Shown piece by piece: positions 15,714 through 23,940 of a stretch of DNA of 64,000 bases. The notes beneath the pieces are model-generated. The model worked only from the letters and a program-made list of their open reading frames with translations, was not told the origin of the DNA and searched no databases. Location of the stretch: contig NZ_JOGX01000013.1 in the NCBI RefSeq assembly GCF_000719555.1, positions 71,046 to 135,045 on the forward strand, read 5' to 3'. The translations under genes were made by a program, and so were the position numbers. The first letter of the stretch is position 1; each line of letters starts with the position of its first letter. This stretch comes from Streptomyces sp. NRRL F-5727 (lineage in GTDB: Bacteria; Actinomycetota; Actinomycetes; Streptomycetales; Streptomycetaceae).

Positions 15714-18425
15714 ATGGGGGTGGAGATGACGACAGAGGTACTCAGCGGGACGAGCGACGCCAGTGGTGTCGACGCGCTGATGAAAGCAGTTCGCGCCGGT
15801 CGCGCGGGCGAGGTTCCAGCGCTTCTGGAACCGTTGGACACCGCCGCACGCGCGGAGGCACTCCCGCAGCTCAAGGCCCTGCGCTCCGAGGTGCGCTCGT
15901 GGAACTGGAACCGGTGGGAGGAAACGGCTCGCGTCCGGCGGGCGTTGTACGTGGCTGGGGCAGGCTGCCACACGGGGGCCGCGGCGGCCGCGAGCTGGCT
16001 GGGCGGACGCGATCTGCTCAGCTGGCGTACCGAGGACGGTGCCCTGGCCCTGCGGGTGCTCTTGGACCGGACGCCCGTCTGGCGTGCCGACGTCGCTCAC
16101 CGGCTGGCGGCCAAGCCGGCGGTCGCGGAGGAGTGCTACGGGCTGATCCGTGGGCTGGTCGAGAGCTCAGGAGCCGCGGTGCCGGCCACGGACGGCTACG
16201 TACTCGGCTGGACGCGCAAGATCACGGACAGCAGGCTTCTGGAGAGTCTGAGGGCGGATCCGCAGACGCCAGTGCTCGTGGCCCACGCGCTCGCGATGCA
16301 GGAGACCCCGGAGCAGCTGGCCTCGTCGGGGAAGAGCGACCCCTCGGCGCACTGGCCCACAGCTCTGGCGGCGCTCGTGAGCGAAGGGGTGCTCGACCGC
16401 GCCGAGATCGTCGACCTGTGCGTGTCGCGGCTCCTGCGCGGCGGACGCCAGCGCAACCTGCGGTTCGCCTTGGCACTGTTGCAGTTGGTGCCGCTGAACG
16501 CGGAGGAACGGCGGGACCGGATCGCCGACTGGGTCGGCATGACCGCCGACGCCGTCTCTCCGGTTGCCGGGTACGCCCAGAAGGAACTCTCCGGCCTGGC
16601 GCTTGAGGGAGCCCTGCCGGGCGGGGCCTTCGCGGAGATGACGGCGGGGGTGCTGTTCCGCACCGAGAAGAAGCTGCTGCGGGCCCAGTTGTCGCTGGTG
16701 AGCAGGGCGCTCGCAAAGAATCCGGCCCTCGCCGTCGAGGTGCTGCCCGTGGTCGCCGACGCCTTCGGTCACGACGACTCGGAGATCCAGGAGCGAGCCC
16801 TGCAGGTCGTGGCCCGTCACCTGAAATCCGTCGACGAGGAGACGAGCCGTGCACTCGCCGAGGCGGCTTCCCTTCTCGGTCCAGCGCACCGGATCGCCGC
16901 GGAGGCGGTCTTCGGCAGCCTTGTCGGGACACCCGACAACCTGCCCTACGAGGAGATCCTGCCTCCCGTGCCGGAGCCTGAGTTCCTCCCGGGGCCCGAG
17001 GGGTCGCTGGAGGAGCTGATGGAGGACCTACTGGTCCAGCAGCGGCGATCGGGTAGTGCGATGGAGTTCGAAAGGGCTCTCGACGGTCTGGTGCGGCACG
17101 CTCATGAGGACCGGGAGGGGGTCGCCGCCCAGGTACGAGAGGCGTTCGCCGACGCGTACTGGTACGACTCGAGCGCTTTCGGACACCACCTGCGATATGA
17201 CTCCTTCCGTCAGGGTCCACGCGGCATGGAGGCGGTCCTGGCCTCGCTCGTGGGGAAGGTGAAACCGGAGCGGATCGAAGCGGGCCGGAATCAGCCCGTT
17301 CCGCCGAAGGCATGTATCCACGGAGCAATGGAGGTGACGCAGGACACCCGGATCTGGGAGATCGCTCACCTGATCGGCGGCGGAACACTGCCGTTGCTCC
17401 TGTCCACACCGACCCGGCACACCGGGGGCATCGACCCCCTGGCCCTCGTGCGGCGGCTCCGCGAGTACGCGGATGCCGGCCTCGAACCGGCGCCGGTGGA
17501 TCTGGGCCACGCGCTGTTGAGGGTACGCCGGCAGGACCCGTCCGCCGGACAGGCTGCCGAGCAAGCCGAGGCGCTGGGCAGCCAGGCGGGGGCACGGTTG
17601 GCTGCGTGGCTGCGGTCGGAGAACCCGCTGGCGGCGACGGTGCGGTTCCATCCCCGGACGGACAAGGGCTCGGACCGCTGGTCGCTGGTGAACCGGATCC
17701 TGGTCGAAATGGCGAAGCGCCCGGAGTTCAAGGAGGACTTCCCGAAGACCTTTCACTGGCTCGCCGGTGGTCTGCTGCCGAACGCCCGAGGCTGCTACCA
17801 CTGGGAGCAGGTCCCCGAGCAATGGGCCACGCTGCTGCCGGCGGACCGTGAGCTGCTCGCGGCCTTCCTGCTCTCGTCCATGGCGAGCGCGGTCGACGGC
17901 GACTCGGCACGAGACGTGGCGGGGCCGCTGACCCTTCTCGCCGAGGGCGAAGGGCGGGTGGGCCGAGCCGTCGCGCTGGTGCTGGCCTTCGGCCTCGGTT
18001 GCCGGGACGCGGACGACCGTCTCCGGGCCGTCGACGCCCTGCTCGTCCTGGCGGCACGCGGTGAGCTCGATGCCCGCCAGGTGGGCCGGGATCTGGCCTG
18101 GCTCCTCGCCGAACGCTCCATGAAGCCCAACCGCCTCGCGGACGCCGTCCGGACCGCGGCCGCCACCGGCGCGTACGGAACCGTGTGGACGATTCTTTCG
18201 GAGGCGCTCCCGGCGCTCCTCGAGGCCGAAAAGCCCATGCGGGGTCTGGGCGAGCTGCTGGCGATCGCGGCGGACTGCGTGGAGCGGTGCGGGGCGACCG
18301 GGGAACTGGCAGGACTCGAGCGGCACGCTTCGGCGCGGGGCACGTCACAGTTGGTGACGCAGTCCAAGCGCCTCCTGAACGCACTCCGTCAGAGGACCGA
18401 TCAGGGCACGACAGAATCGCCCTGA
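15714..18425 (+). CDS. Large helical-repeat protein (DUF6493-like), partner of SWIM gene
   Basis: A 903-residue soluble protein, almost wholly helical by its Leu/Ala/Glu pattern, consistent with HEAT- or ARM-like repeats. It begins about 50 bp after the SWIM gene. I recall Streptomyces homologues labelled DUF6493, but I cannot check the match. No ATPase, nuclease or membrane motif is visible. A short acidic linker (LPPVPEPEFLPGPEGSLEEL near residue 425, partial quote) divides it into two halves; the second has a conserved-looking WYDSSAFGHHLRYD patch near residue 480. ATG 15714 follows AAGGAAG; ATG 15726 is an alternative. Its tie to the SWIM gene suggests one complex of unknown function. Confidence 0.75.
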   Translation: MGVEMTTEVLSGTSDASGVDALMKAVRAGRAGEVPALLEPLDTAARAEALPQLKALRSEVRSWNWNRWEETARVRRALYVAGAGCHTGAAAAASWLGGRDLLSWRTEDGALALRVLLDRTPVWRADVAHRLAAKPAVAEECYGLIRGLVESSGAAVPATDGYVLGWTRKITDSRLLESLRADPQTPVLVAHALAMQETPEQLASSGKSDPSAHWPTALAALVSEGVLDRAEIVDLCVSRLLRGGRQRNLRFALALLQLVPLNAEERRDRIADWVGMTADAVSPVAGYAQKELSGLALEGALPGGAFAEMTAGVLFRTEKKLLRAQLSLVSRALAKNPALAVEVLPVVADAFGHDDSEIQERALQVVARHLKSVDEETSRALAEAASLLGPAHRIAAEAVFGSLVGTPDNLPYEEILPPVPEPEFLPGPEGSLEELMEDLLVQQRRSGSAMEFERALDGLVRHAHEDREGVAAQVREAFADAYWYDSSAFGHHLRYDSFRQGPRGMEAVLASLVGKVKPERIEAGRNQPVPPKACIHGAMEVTQDTRIWEIAHLIGGGTLPLLLSTPTRHTGGIDPLALVRRLREYADAGLEPAPVDLGHALLRVRRQDPSAGQAAEQAEALGSQAGARLAAWLRSENPLAATVRFHPRTDKGSDRWSLVNRILVEMAKRPEFKEDFPKTFHWLAGGLLPNARGCYHWEQVPEQWATLLPADRELLAAFLLSSMASAVDGDSARDVAGPLTLLAEGEGRVGRAVALVLAFGLGCRDADDRLRAVDALLVLAARGELDARQVGRDLAWLLAERSMKPNRLADAVRTAAATGAYGTVWTILSEALPALLEAEKPMRGLGELLAIAADCVERCGATGELAGLERHASARGTSQLVTQSKRLLNALRQRTDQGTTESP

Positions 18426-18477
18426 ATCAGTCAGAAATCCTCCAGATCGCCACTTAACCCGCCAGTCACAAAGCGTT

Positions 18478-18487
18478 CGTGATCACG
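18478..18487. promoter_or_regulatory. Perfect 10-bp palindrome upstream of the ACT-GNAT gene
   Basis: CGTGATCACG lies 27 bp before the ATG at 18514, in an AT-richer gap. It could be an operator half-site for a CRP/FNR- or GntR-like protein, but this rests on symmetry only. Confidence 0.25.
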
Positions 18488-18513
18488 CAACACCTCTCGG
18501 TCACAGTGAAGCC

Positions 18514-19941
18514 ATGACCGATGTGACGTCCTCGAAGAGCACCCGCCGTCCGCACCACTGGCGGCACGACCTGATCGAGCTCGCGGCCCTGTTCACCGCC
18601 GTGGTGGTGGCCGACACGATCGCCAAGACCATCGTCAAGGGCCCCGACGGCCCCTATCTTCTGGTGTTCTCGGCCATCGCGCTGGTTGCCACCGCCGGCT
18701 TCCACACGTGGTGGGCACGCAGGCACAGCCATGCCCCACCCACCACCCGAACGGCCACGCCCACGGCCGCCGTCGTCGCCGAGGGACCCAGGGGCCGGCA
18801 CACGGATCAGGACGACTCGGCTCCGGCCGCGGAAGCCCTCGAGACCGTGTTGTGGCGCATGAGGACCACGGTCGACGATGCGCCGGGCAGCCTGGCCGCT
18901 CTGTGCGCGGCGCTCGCGCGGCTCGGTGTCGACATCCTCACCCTCCAGACCCATCCGCTGACCGAAGGCACGGTCGACGAGTTCCTGCTGCGCGCTCCGG
19001 CATCCCTCTCGTCCACCGATCTCGCCCACGAGATCGGAACCGCCGGCGGACGGGACACCTGGACCGAACGGGCGGACACCCACGACCTGGTGGACACGCC
19101 CACCCGAGTCCTGGGCCTCGCCACTCGCACCGCCCTCGATGCCGCCGAGCTGCCCCTCGCACTTCGGCAGCTCCTCGGCCGGTGCACCCTTCACTCCGTG
19201 CCGGCCGTCTCACTGACCGGTCGCCCGACCGGTGAGCAGGCACCTGTCGAGGGCGTGCTCGAAGAGACCGTCATGAAGCTGCGTGACCCGAGTGGGGGCA
19301 CACTGCTGATCGAACGGCCCTATCTGCCCTTCACTCCGACCGAGTTCGCCCGAGCCCGCGCCCTCGTCGAACTCGACGCGCGACTCGGCCCCCGCGTCCC
19401 CCGCAGCCAGGACGTGCTCACCCTGCCCGAGGGGAACGAGATCACCGTCCGCCGCGCGGACCAGCGCGATCTGCCGGCCGCCCGCGCCATGCACGACCGG
19501 TGCTCGGCACGCACGCTGAGCCTGCGCTACCACGGGCCGGTCGGCGACGCGGACCGCTACCTCGACCATCTGCTGAGCCCGCGCTTCGGGCGCACCCTCG
19601 CCGTGCAGACGGCGTCCGGACGTCTGGTCGCCCTCGGGCACCTGCTGTGGGACGGTGACGAGACCGAGGTGGCGCTCCTGGTCGAGGACGACTGGCAGCG
19701 GCGCGGGATCGGCTCCGAGCTCCTCGGCCGGCTCGTGGCGATGGCCGAGGAGGCCGGATGCGACAGCGTCTACGCCGTGACCCAGGCGTCCAACACCGGC
19801 ATGGTGGCAGCCATGCGGGCGCTCAACCTGCCCCTCGACTACCAGATCGAGGAGGGGACCCTGGTGATCACCGCTCGGCTGGACGCGGCACCGCGACGGA
19901 GTGAGCGGACACAGCCGCAGGCTCGGCAGAGCGAGCGCTGA
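18514..19941 (+). CDS. Membrane-anchored ACT-GNAT acetyltransferase fusion
   Basis: A 475-residue protein with three parts. Residues about 20-70 hold two hydrophobic segments (LIELAALFTAVVVADTIA and LLVFSAIALVATAGF), predicting membrane anchoring. Residues about 108-180 look like an ACT-type ligand-binding domain (DDAPGSLAALCAALARLGVDI). Residues about 310-455 are a GNAT domain with the acetyl-CoA motif A as DWQRRGIGSELLGRL and a following ASNTGMVAAMRALNLPL. ACT domains usually sense amino acids, so it may acylate a protein or small molecule in response to one; this is inference. Its 3' end overlaps the convergent trans-sulfuration gene by 74 bp. Confidence 0.8.
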   Translation: MTDVTSSKSTRRPHHWRHDLIELAALFTAVVVADTIAKTIVKGPDGPYLLVFSAIALVATAGFHTWWARRHSHAPPTTRTATPTAAVVAEGPRGRHTDQDDSAPAAEALETVLWRMRTTVDDAPGSLAALCAALARLGVDILTLQTHPLTEGTVDEFLLRAPASLSSTDLAHEIGTAGGRDTWTERADTHDLVDTPTRVLGLATRTALDAAELPLALRQLLGRCTLHSVPAVSLTGRPTGEQAPVEGVLEETVMKLRDPSGGTLLIERPYLPFTPTEFARARALVELDARLGPRVPRSQDVLTLPEGNEITVRRADQRDLPAARAMHDRCSARTLSLRYHGPVGDADRYLDHLLSPRFGRTLAVQTASGRLVALGHLLWDGDETEVALLVEDDWQRRGIGSELLGRLVAMAEEAGCDSVYAVTQASNTGMVAAMRALNLPLDYQIEEGTLVITARLDAAPRRSERTQPQARQSER

Positions 19942-21079
19942 GCGCCTGGGTGAGGTCGCGCCACAGGTCCTCGACGTCCTCCAGGCCCACCGACATCCGC
20001 AACAGCCGATCGCTGACGCCCGCGGCGCGGCGGTCGCCTTCGTGCACGATGCGGTGGCTGATGGAGGCCGGGTGCTGGATCAGGGTGTCGACGCTGCCGA
20101 GGCTGACCGCCGGGGTGATCAGCCTGACTCCGGCGATCACCTCGTGCGGGTCGCCGTAGACCTCGAAGGCGACCATCGCCCCGCCGATCGCCGGGTAGTG
20201 GACCCGGGCGATCCGCGGGTCGGTGGCCAGGCGCCGTACCAGCTCCGCGGCCGTCGCCGAGGCGGCTCGGACCCGTACCGGGAGGGTGGACAGTCCCCGG
20301 AGCAGCAGGTAGCCGGCAAGCGGGTGGAGCACACCGCCCGTGGCGAATCGGACGCGACGGAGTTCGCGGGCGAACTCCTCGTCGCAGGCGACGACGCCGC
20401 CCATGACGTCGCCGTGTCCGCCCAGGTACTTGGTGGCGCTGTGCAGGACGATGCGGGCGCCGAGGCCGGCCGGTCGCTGCAGGACCGGGGTGGCGAAGGT
20501 GTTGTCGACGAGGAGCGGGACCGAGCCGCAGGAGTGGGCGACGGCGCGGATGTCGACCTCGGCCAGGGTCGGGTTAGCCGGGGACTCCACCATCACGAGA
20601 CCCGTGTCCGGGCGGATGGCGTCGGCGACGCCCGCCGGGTCGGTCCAGGTGACCTCGGTGCCGAGCAGGCCGGCGTCCAGGAGGTGGTCGCTGCAGCCGT
20701 ACAGCGGGCGGACCGCGACGACGTGGCGCAGGCCCTGGCTCGCGCGGGCCAGCAGGACCGCGGTCAGGGCGGCCATGCCGCTCGCGAAGGCGACGGCGGC
20801 CTCGGTGCCCTCCAGCCGGGCCAGTGCCTCCTCGAAGCGGGCCACGGTCGGGTTGTCCAGGCGGGCGTAGACGGGCGGGCCTTCGAGGCGGGCTCCGGTG
20901 GCGGCGAACTCGTCGATGCGGGCGGCCTCCGCCCGGGCGTCGTACGACGGGTAGGTGGTGGACAGGTCGAGCGGCGGGGCGTGCACTCCGAGCGCGGCGA
21001 GGTCTTCGCGGCCGGCGTGCACGGCTTCGGTGGCGAGCGCCCTCGGGGTGGCCGAAGGGGCGTGATCCATGGCGTCCAT
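19868..21079 (-). CDS. Cys/Met metabolism PLP enzyme (trans-sulfuration family)
   Basis: A 403-residue fold-type I PLP enzyme of the cystathionine gamma-lyase/synthase and methionine gamma-lyase group. Seen: the substrate-side YARLDNPTVARFE motif, cofactor-stacking RPLYGCSDHL, the Asp-bearing LVDNTFATP, and the Schiff-base lysine in HSATKYLGGHGD near residue 218. The tail VSLGSVDTLIQHPASISHR is also typical. Which reaction (lyase or synthase) cannot be settled. Two nearby starts (ATG 21079 or 21070) are possible. A divergent Lrp-type regulator 59 bp away and an inverted repeat between them suggest amino-acid-responsive control. Confidence 0.9.
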   Translation of the reverse strand: MDAMDHAPSATPRALATEAVHAGREDLAALGVHAPPLDLSTTYPSYDARAEAARIDEFAATGARLEGPPVYARLDNPTVARFEEALARLEGTEAAVAFASGMAALTAVLLARASQGLRHVVAVRPLYGCSDHLLDAGLLGTEVTWTDPAGVADAIRPDTGLVMVESPANPTLAEVDIRAVAHSCGSVPLLVDNTFATPVLQRPAGLGARIVLHSATKYLGGHGDVMGGVVACDEEFARELRRVRFATGGVLHPLAGYLLLRGLSTLPVRVRAASATAAELVRRLATDPRIARVHYPAIGGAMVAFEVYGDPHEVIAGVRLITPAVSLGSVDTLIQHPASISHRIVHEGDRRAAGVSDRLLRMSVGLEDVEDLWRDLTQALSARSAEPAAVSAHSVAVPRPAER

Positions 21080-21106
21080 GGCGGCACTGTGAACGGATAC
21101 CGGGAA

Positions 21107-21129
21107 GTAGCGCGGAACATCCGTGCTAC
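21107..21129. promoter_or_regulatory. Probable Lrp-family operator
   Basis: An inverted repeat GTAGCGCGGA / TCCGTGCTAC, with 10-bp arms, one mismatch and a 3-nt spacer, lies in the 59-bp gap between the divergent trans-sulfuration and Lrp genes. Position and symmetry fit an autoregulatory Lrp/AsnC site. Confidence 0.5.
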
Positions 21130-21138
21130 GTTCGGCCG

Positions 21139-21636
21139 ATGGCCGAATCTGTCGTACTGGACGCGGTCGATCTGCACATTCTCCGCCTCCTGCAGAACGA
21201 CGCCCGGACCACCTACCGTGAGCTCGCCGCCGAAGTCGGCGTAGCGCCCTCCACCTGCCTGGACCGGGTGGCCCGGCTGCGGCGTACCGGCGTCGTGCTC
21301 GGGCACCAGCTGCGACTGGATCCGGCCAAACTCGGACGCGGCCTGGAGGCGCTTCTGCTGGTGCAGGTACGGCCCCACCGACGGGAACTGATCGGTCCGT
21401 TCGTCGACCGGATCCGCGCCCTGCCCGAGTCCCGGGCGCTGTTCCACCTCACCGGCCCCGACGACTACCTGGTGCACGTGGCCGTCGCCGACCCCTCCGA
21501 CCTGCAGCGACTCGTCCTCGACGAGTTCACCTCGCGCCGCGAGGTGGCACGGGTCGAGACCCGGCTGATCTTCCAGCAGTGGGACTGCGGTCCCCTGATG
21601 CCGCCCGGCGCGGGAGCGTCCTTGTCAGCCGTGTAA
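21139..21636 (+). CDS. Lrp/AsnC-family transcriptional regulator
   Basis: A 165-residue regulator. The N-terminal helix-turn-helix (residues about 8-60) has TYRELAAEVGVAPSTCLDRVARL, given here in part as VAPSTCLDRV. The C-terminal RAM/ACT-like ligand domain (about 70-155) contains LTGPDDYLVHVAVAD. These proteins bind amino acids and control amino-acid metabolism genes. The divergent trans-sulfuration gene is the obvious target, and a palindrome lies between the starts. The start ATG 21139 lies directly before the conserved LDAVDLHILRLL. No strong Shine-Dalgarno is visible. Confidence 0.92.
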   Translation: MAESVVLDAVDLHILRLLQNDARTTYRELAAEVGVAPSTCLDRVARLRRTGVVLGHQLRLDPAKLGRGLEALLLVQVRPHRRELIGPFVDRIRALPESRALFHLTGPDDYLVHVAVADPSDLQRLVLDEFTSRREVARVETRLIFQQWDCGPLMPPGAGASLSAV

Positions 21637-21685
21637 AGCAGGTCGAGGGTGACGGGAGACCGGCAGAGGCACCAGGATGAGACAC

Positions 21686-23386
21686 ATGCCAGAGAGTTCC
21701 CGCAGCAATCTGCCCCGTCAGGTCGCCGACGCCTATGTCGACGACCTCATCGCCCTCGACCCGATCACCGGCACCCATCTGGGTGTCCGGGAGAGCGCCG
21801 GCCGGCTTCCCGACTTCTCCCCCGAAGGCCAGGAGGCCGTGGCCGCGCTCGCGCGCCGGACCCTCGCCCTGCTCGACGAGGCGGAGCGGACCCCGGGCGC
21901 GGACAGCGACGCCGAGCGGCGCTGCGCCCGTCTGCTCCGGGAGCGGCTCACCGCCGAGCTGGCCGTGCACGACGCCGACGAGGGACTGTGCGCGGTCAGC
22001 AACATGCGGTCCCCGGTGCACAGCGTGCGGATCGTCTTCACGGTGATGCCCACCGAGACCGAGGACGACTGGACGGCCGTCGCCCAGCGGCTGCGGGCCG
22101 TCCCGGCCGCGCTGGAGGGATACCGGGCCTCGCTCGCGCTCGGTCTGGAGCGCAAGCTGTTCGGCGGGCCGCGCGCCACCGCCACCTTCGTCGGCCAGCT
22201 CACCGACTGGGCGGGCGGCGACGGCGAACCGGGCTGGTTCGAGCAGTTCGCCGCGGCCCGCCCCGAGACGCTCCCGGAGGAGCTGCGTACCGAACTCGCC
22301 GCGGCCGGCGCCGAGGCGAACGGCGCCGTCGCCTCGCTGCGCGACTGGATGCGCGACGTGTACGCCCCCGCCGTCGCCGACGCCCCCGACACCGTGGGCC
22401 GCGAGCGTTACCAGCGCTGGAGCCGGTACTTCAACGGCACCGACCTGGACCTCGACCAGGCGTACGCGTACGGCTGGTCCGAGTACCACCGTCTGCGCGG
22501 CGAGATGCACGCCGAGGCGGACCGGATCCTGCCCGGCTCCGATCCGTGGGCGGCGCTCGCGCACCTCGACGAGCACGGCACCCACATCGAGGGCGTCGAC
22601 GAGGTCCGCGAGTGGCTCCAGGGGCTCATGGACGAGGCGATCGACGCGCTCGACGGCACCCACTTCGAGCTCGCCGAGCGGGTGCGGAAGGTGGAGTCCC
22701 GGATCGCCCCGGCGGGCGGCGCCGCGGCCCCGTACTACACCGGCCCCTCCGAGGACTTCTCGCGTCCGGGCCGTACCTGGCTGCCGGTGGACGGCCAGAC
22801 CCGGTTCCCCGTGTACGACCTGGTGTCGACCTGGTACCACGAGGGCGTGCCCGGCCATCACCTGCAGATCGCGCAGTGGGTGCACGTCGCCGACAGCCTC
22901 TCCCGTTACCAGGCCACGATCGGCATGGTGAGCGCGAACGCCGAAGGCTGGGCGCTGTACGCGGAGCGGTTGATGGACGAGCTCGGTTTCCTGCCGGACG
23001 CGGAGCGCCGGCTCGGTTACCTGGACGCGCAGATGATGCGGGCCTGCCGGGTGATCGTGGACATCGGCATGCACCTGGAGCTGGAGATCCCGGCGGACTC
23101 GCCGTTCCACCCGGGCGAGCGGTGGACGCCGGAGCTGGCGCAGGAGTTCTTCCAGCGGCACAGCAGCCGGCCGCCGGCGTTCGTGGAGAGCGAGCTGACC
23201 CGCTATCTGTCGATGCCGGGCCAGGCCATCGGGTACAAGCTGGGCGAGCGCGCGTGGCTGCTCGGCCGCGAGCGCGCCCGCGAGGCGCACGGCGACGCCT
23301 TCGACGCGAAGGCGTGGCACATGGCCGCGCTGAGTCAGGGGCCGCTGGGGCTGGACGACCTCGTGGACGAGATCTCCCGGCTCTGA
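21686..23386 (+). CDS. DUF885-family (zinc-peptidase-like) protein
   Basis: A 566-residue cytoplasmic protein of the DUF885 family. The most informative motif is YHEGVPGHHLQ near residue 390, the HExxxGHH-type metal site expected of this peptidase-like family, followed by NAEGWALYAERL with a candidate third ligand (Glu). The rest is helical. No signal peptide is present, unlike many members with a lipobox. Characterised activity is scarce; a carboxypeptidase-like role is inferred from the motif. ATG 21686 or ATG 21677 could be used; AGGATGAG precedes the former. A strong hairpin follows the stop. Confidence 0.88.
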   Translation: MPESSRSNLPRQVADAYVDDLIALDPITGTHLGVRESAGRLPDFSPEGQEAVAALARRTLALLDEAERTPGADSDAERRCARLLRERLTAELAVHDADEGLCAVSNMRSPVHSVRIVFTVMPTETEDDWTAVAQRLRAVPAALEGYRASLALGLERKLFGGPRATATFVGQLTDWAGGDGEPGWFEQFAAARPETLPEELRTELAAAGAEANGAVASLRDWMRDVYAPAVADAPDTVGRERYQRWSRYFNGTDLDLDQAYAYGWSEYHRLRGEMHAEADRILPGSDPWAALAHLDEHGTHIEGVDEVREWLQGLMDEAIDALDGTHFELAERVRKVESRIAPAGGAAAPYYTGPSEDFSRPGRTWLPVDGQTRFPVYDLVSTWYHEGVPGHHLQIAQWVHVADSLSRYQATIGMVSANAEGWALYAERLMDELGFLPDAERRLGYLDAQMMRACRVIVDIGMHLELEIPADSPFHPGERWTPELAQEFFQRHSSRPPAFVESELTRYLSMPGQAIGYKLGERAWLLGRERAREAHGDAFDAKAWHMAALSQGPLGLDDLVDEISRL

Positions 23387-23401
23387 TCTCGGCTCGCGGG
23401 C

Positions 23402-23439
23402 GGTTTCCCCGGCGGACGGCTTGATCCGCCGGGGAAACC
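23402..23439 (+). terminator. Terminator of the DUF885 gene
   Basis: Perfect 15-bp arms (23402-23416 and 23425-23439) with an 8-nt loop, 16 bp after the stop codon at 23386. The following Lrp gene starts only 19 bp beyond the stem, leaving little room for its own promoter. Confidence 0.8.
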
Positions 23440-23457
23440 CCTGTTGGCTCTGGTCCC

Positions 23458-23940
23458 ATGAACGGTCCCACGAACGGTCCTGTGAACGGCCCCATGAACG
23501 ACTACGCCCCGGACGCCACCGACTGGCGGATCCTCGACGCCCTGCAGGCCCACGGCCGGGCCAGTTACGCCGAACTCGCCCGCGCGGTGTCCATGTCGCC
23601 GTCGGCCGTGACGGAGCGGGTGCGGCGCCTGGAGGAGGCCGGGGTGATCACCGGGTACACCGCCGTGGTGGACCACGAGCGGCTCGGGCTGCCGATCCTC
23701 GCCTTCGTTCGGCTCCGCTACCCGACGGGCAACTACAAGCCGTTCCACGACCTGGTCGCCGCCACGCCCGAGGTGCTGGAGGCGCACCACGTCACCGGCG
23801 ACGACTGTTTCGTGATCAAGGTCGCCGCCCGCTCGATGCGGCACCTGGAGGAGATCTCCGGGAAGATCGGCACGCTCGGGTCGGTGACGACCAGCGTCGT
23901 CTACTCGTCGCCGCTCCCCCGCCGCGCCGTCAGCCGCTGA
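23458..23940 (+). CDS. Lrp/AsnC-family transcriptional regulator
   Basis: A 160-residue regulator with a DNA-binding helix-turn-helix (residues about 18-70, MSPSAVTERVRRL) and a C-terminal RAM ligand domain (HVTGDDCFVIKVAARS). The N-terminus is unusual: three 12-bp repeats encode MNGP-TNGP-VNGP before MNDY, so ATG 23458, GTG 23482 and ATG 23494 are all in-frame starts. Starting at 23494 gives the family's usual length. No Shine-Dalgarno is clear for any. The gene's end overlaps the convergent sbcC stop by 11 bp. Target genes are not evident. Confidence 0.88.
   Translation: MNGPTNGPVNGPMNDYAPDATDWRILDALQAHGRASYAELARAVSMSPSAVTERVRRLEEAGVITGYTAVVDHERLGLPILAFVRLRYPTGNYKPFHDLVAATPEVLEAHHVTGDDCFVIKVAARSMRHLEEISGKIGTLGSVTTSVVYSSPLPRRAVSR

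Noticed and set aside
19901..21244. A 447-codon plus-strand frame antisense to the trans-sulfuration gene
   Set aside because: Gly/Val/Asp-rich shadow with no domain signal.
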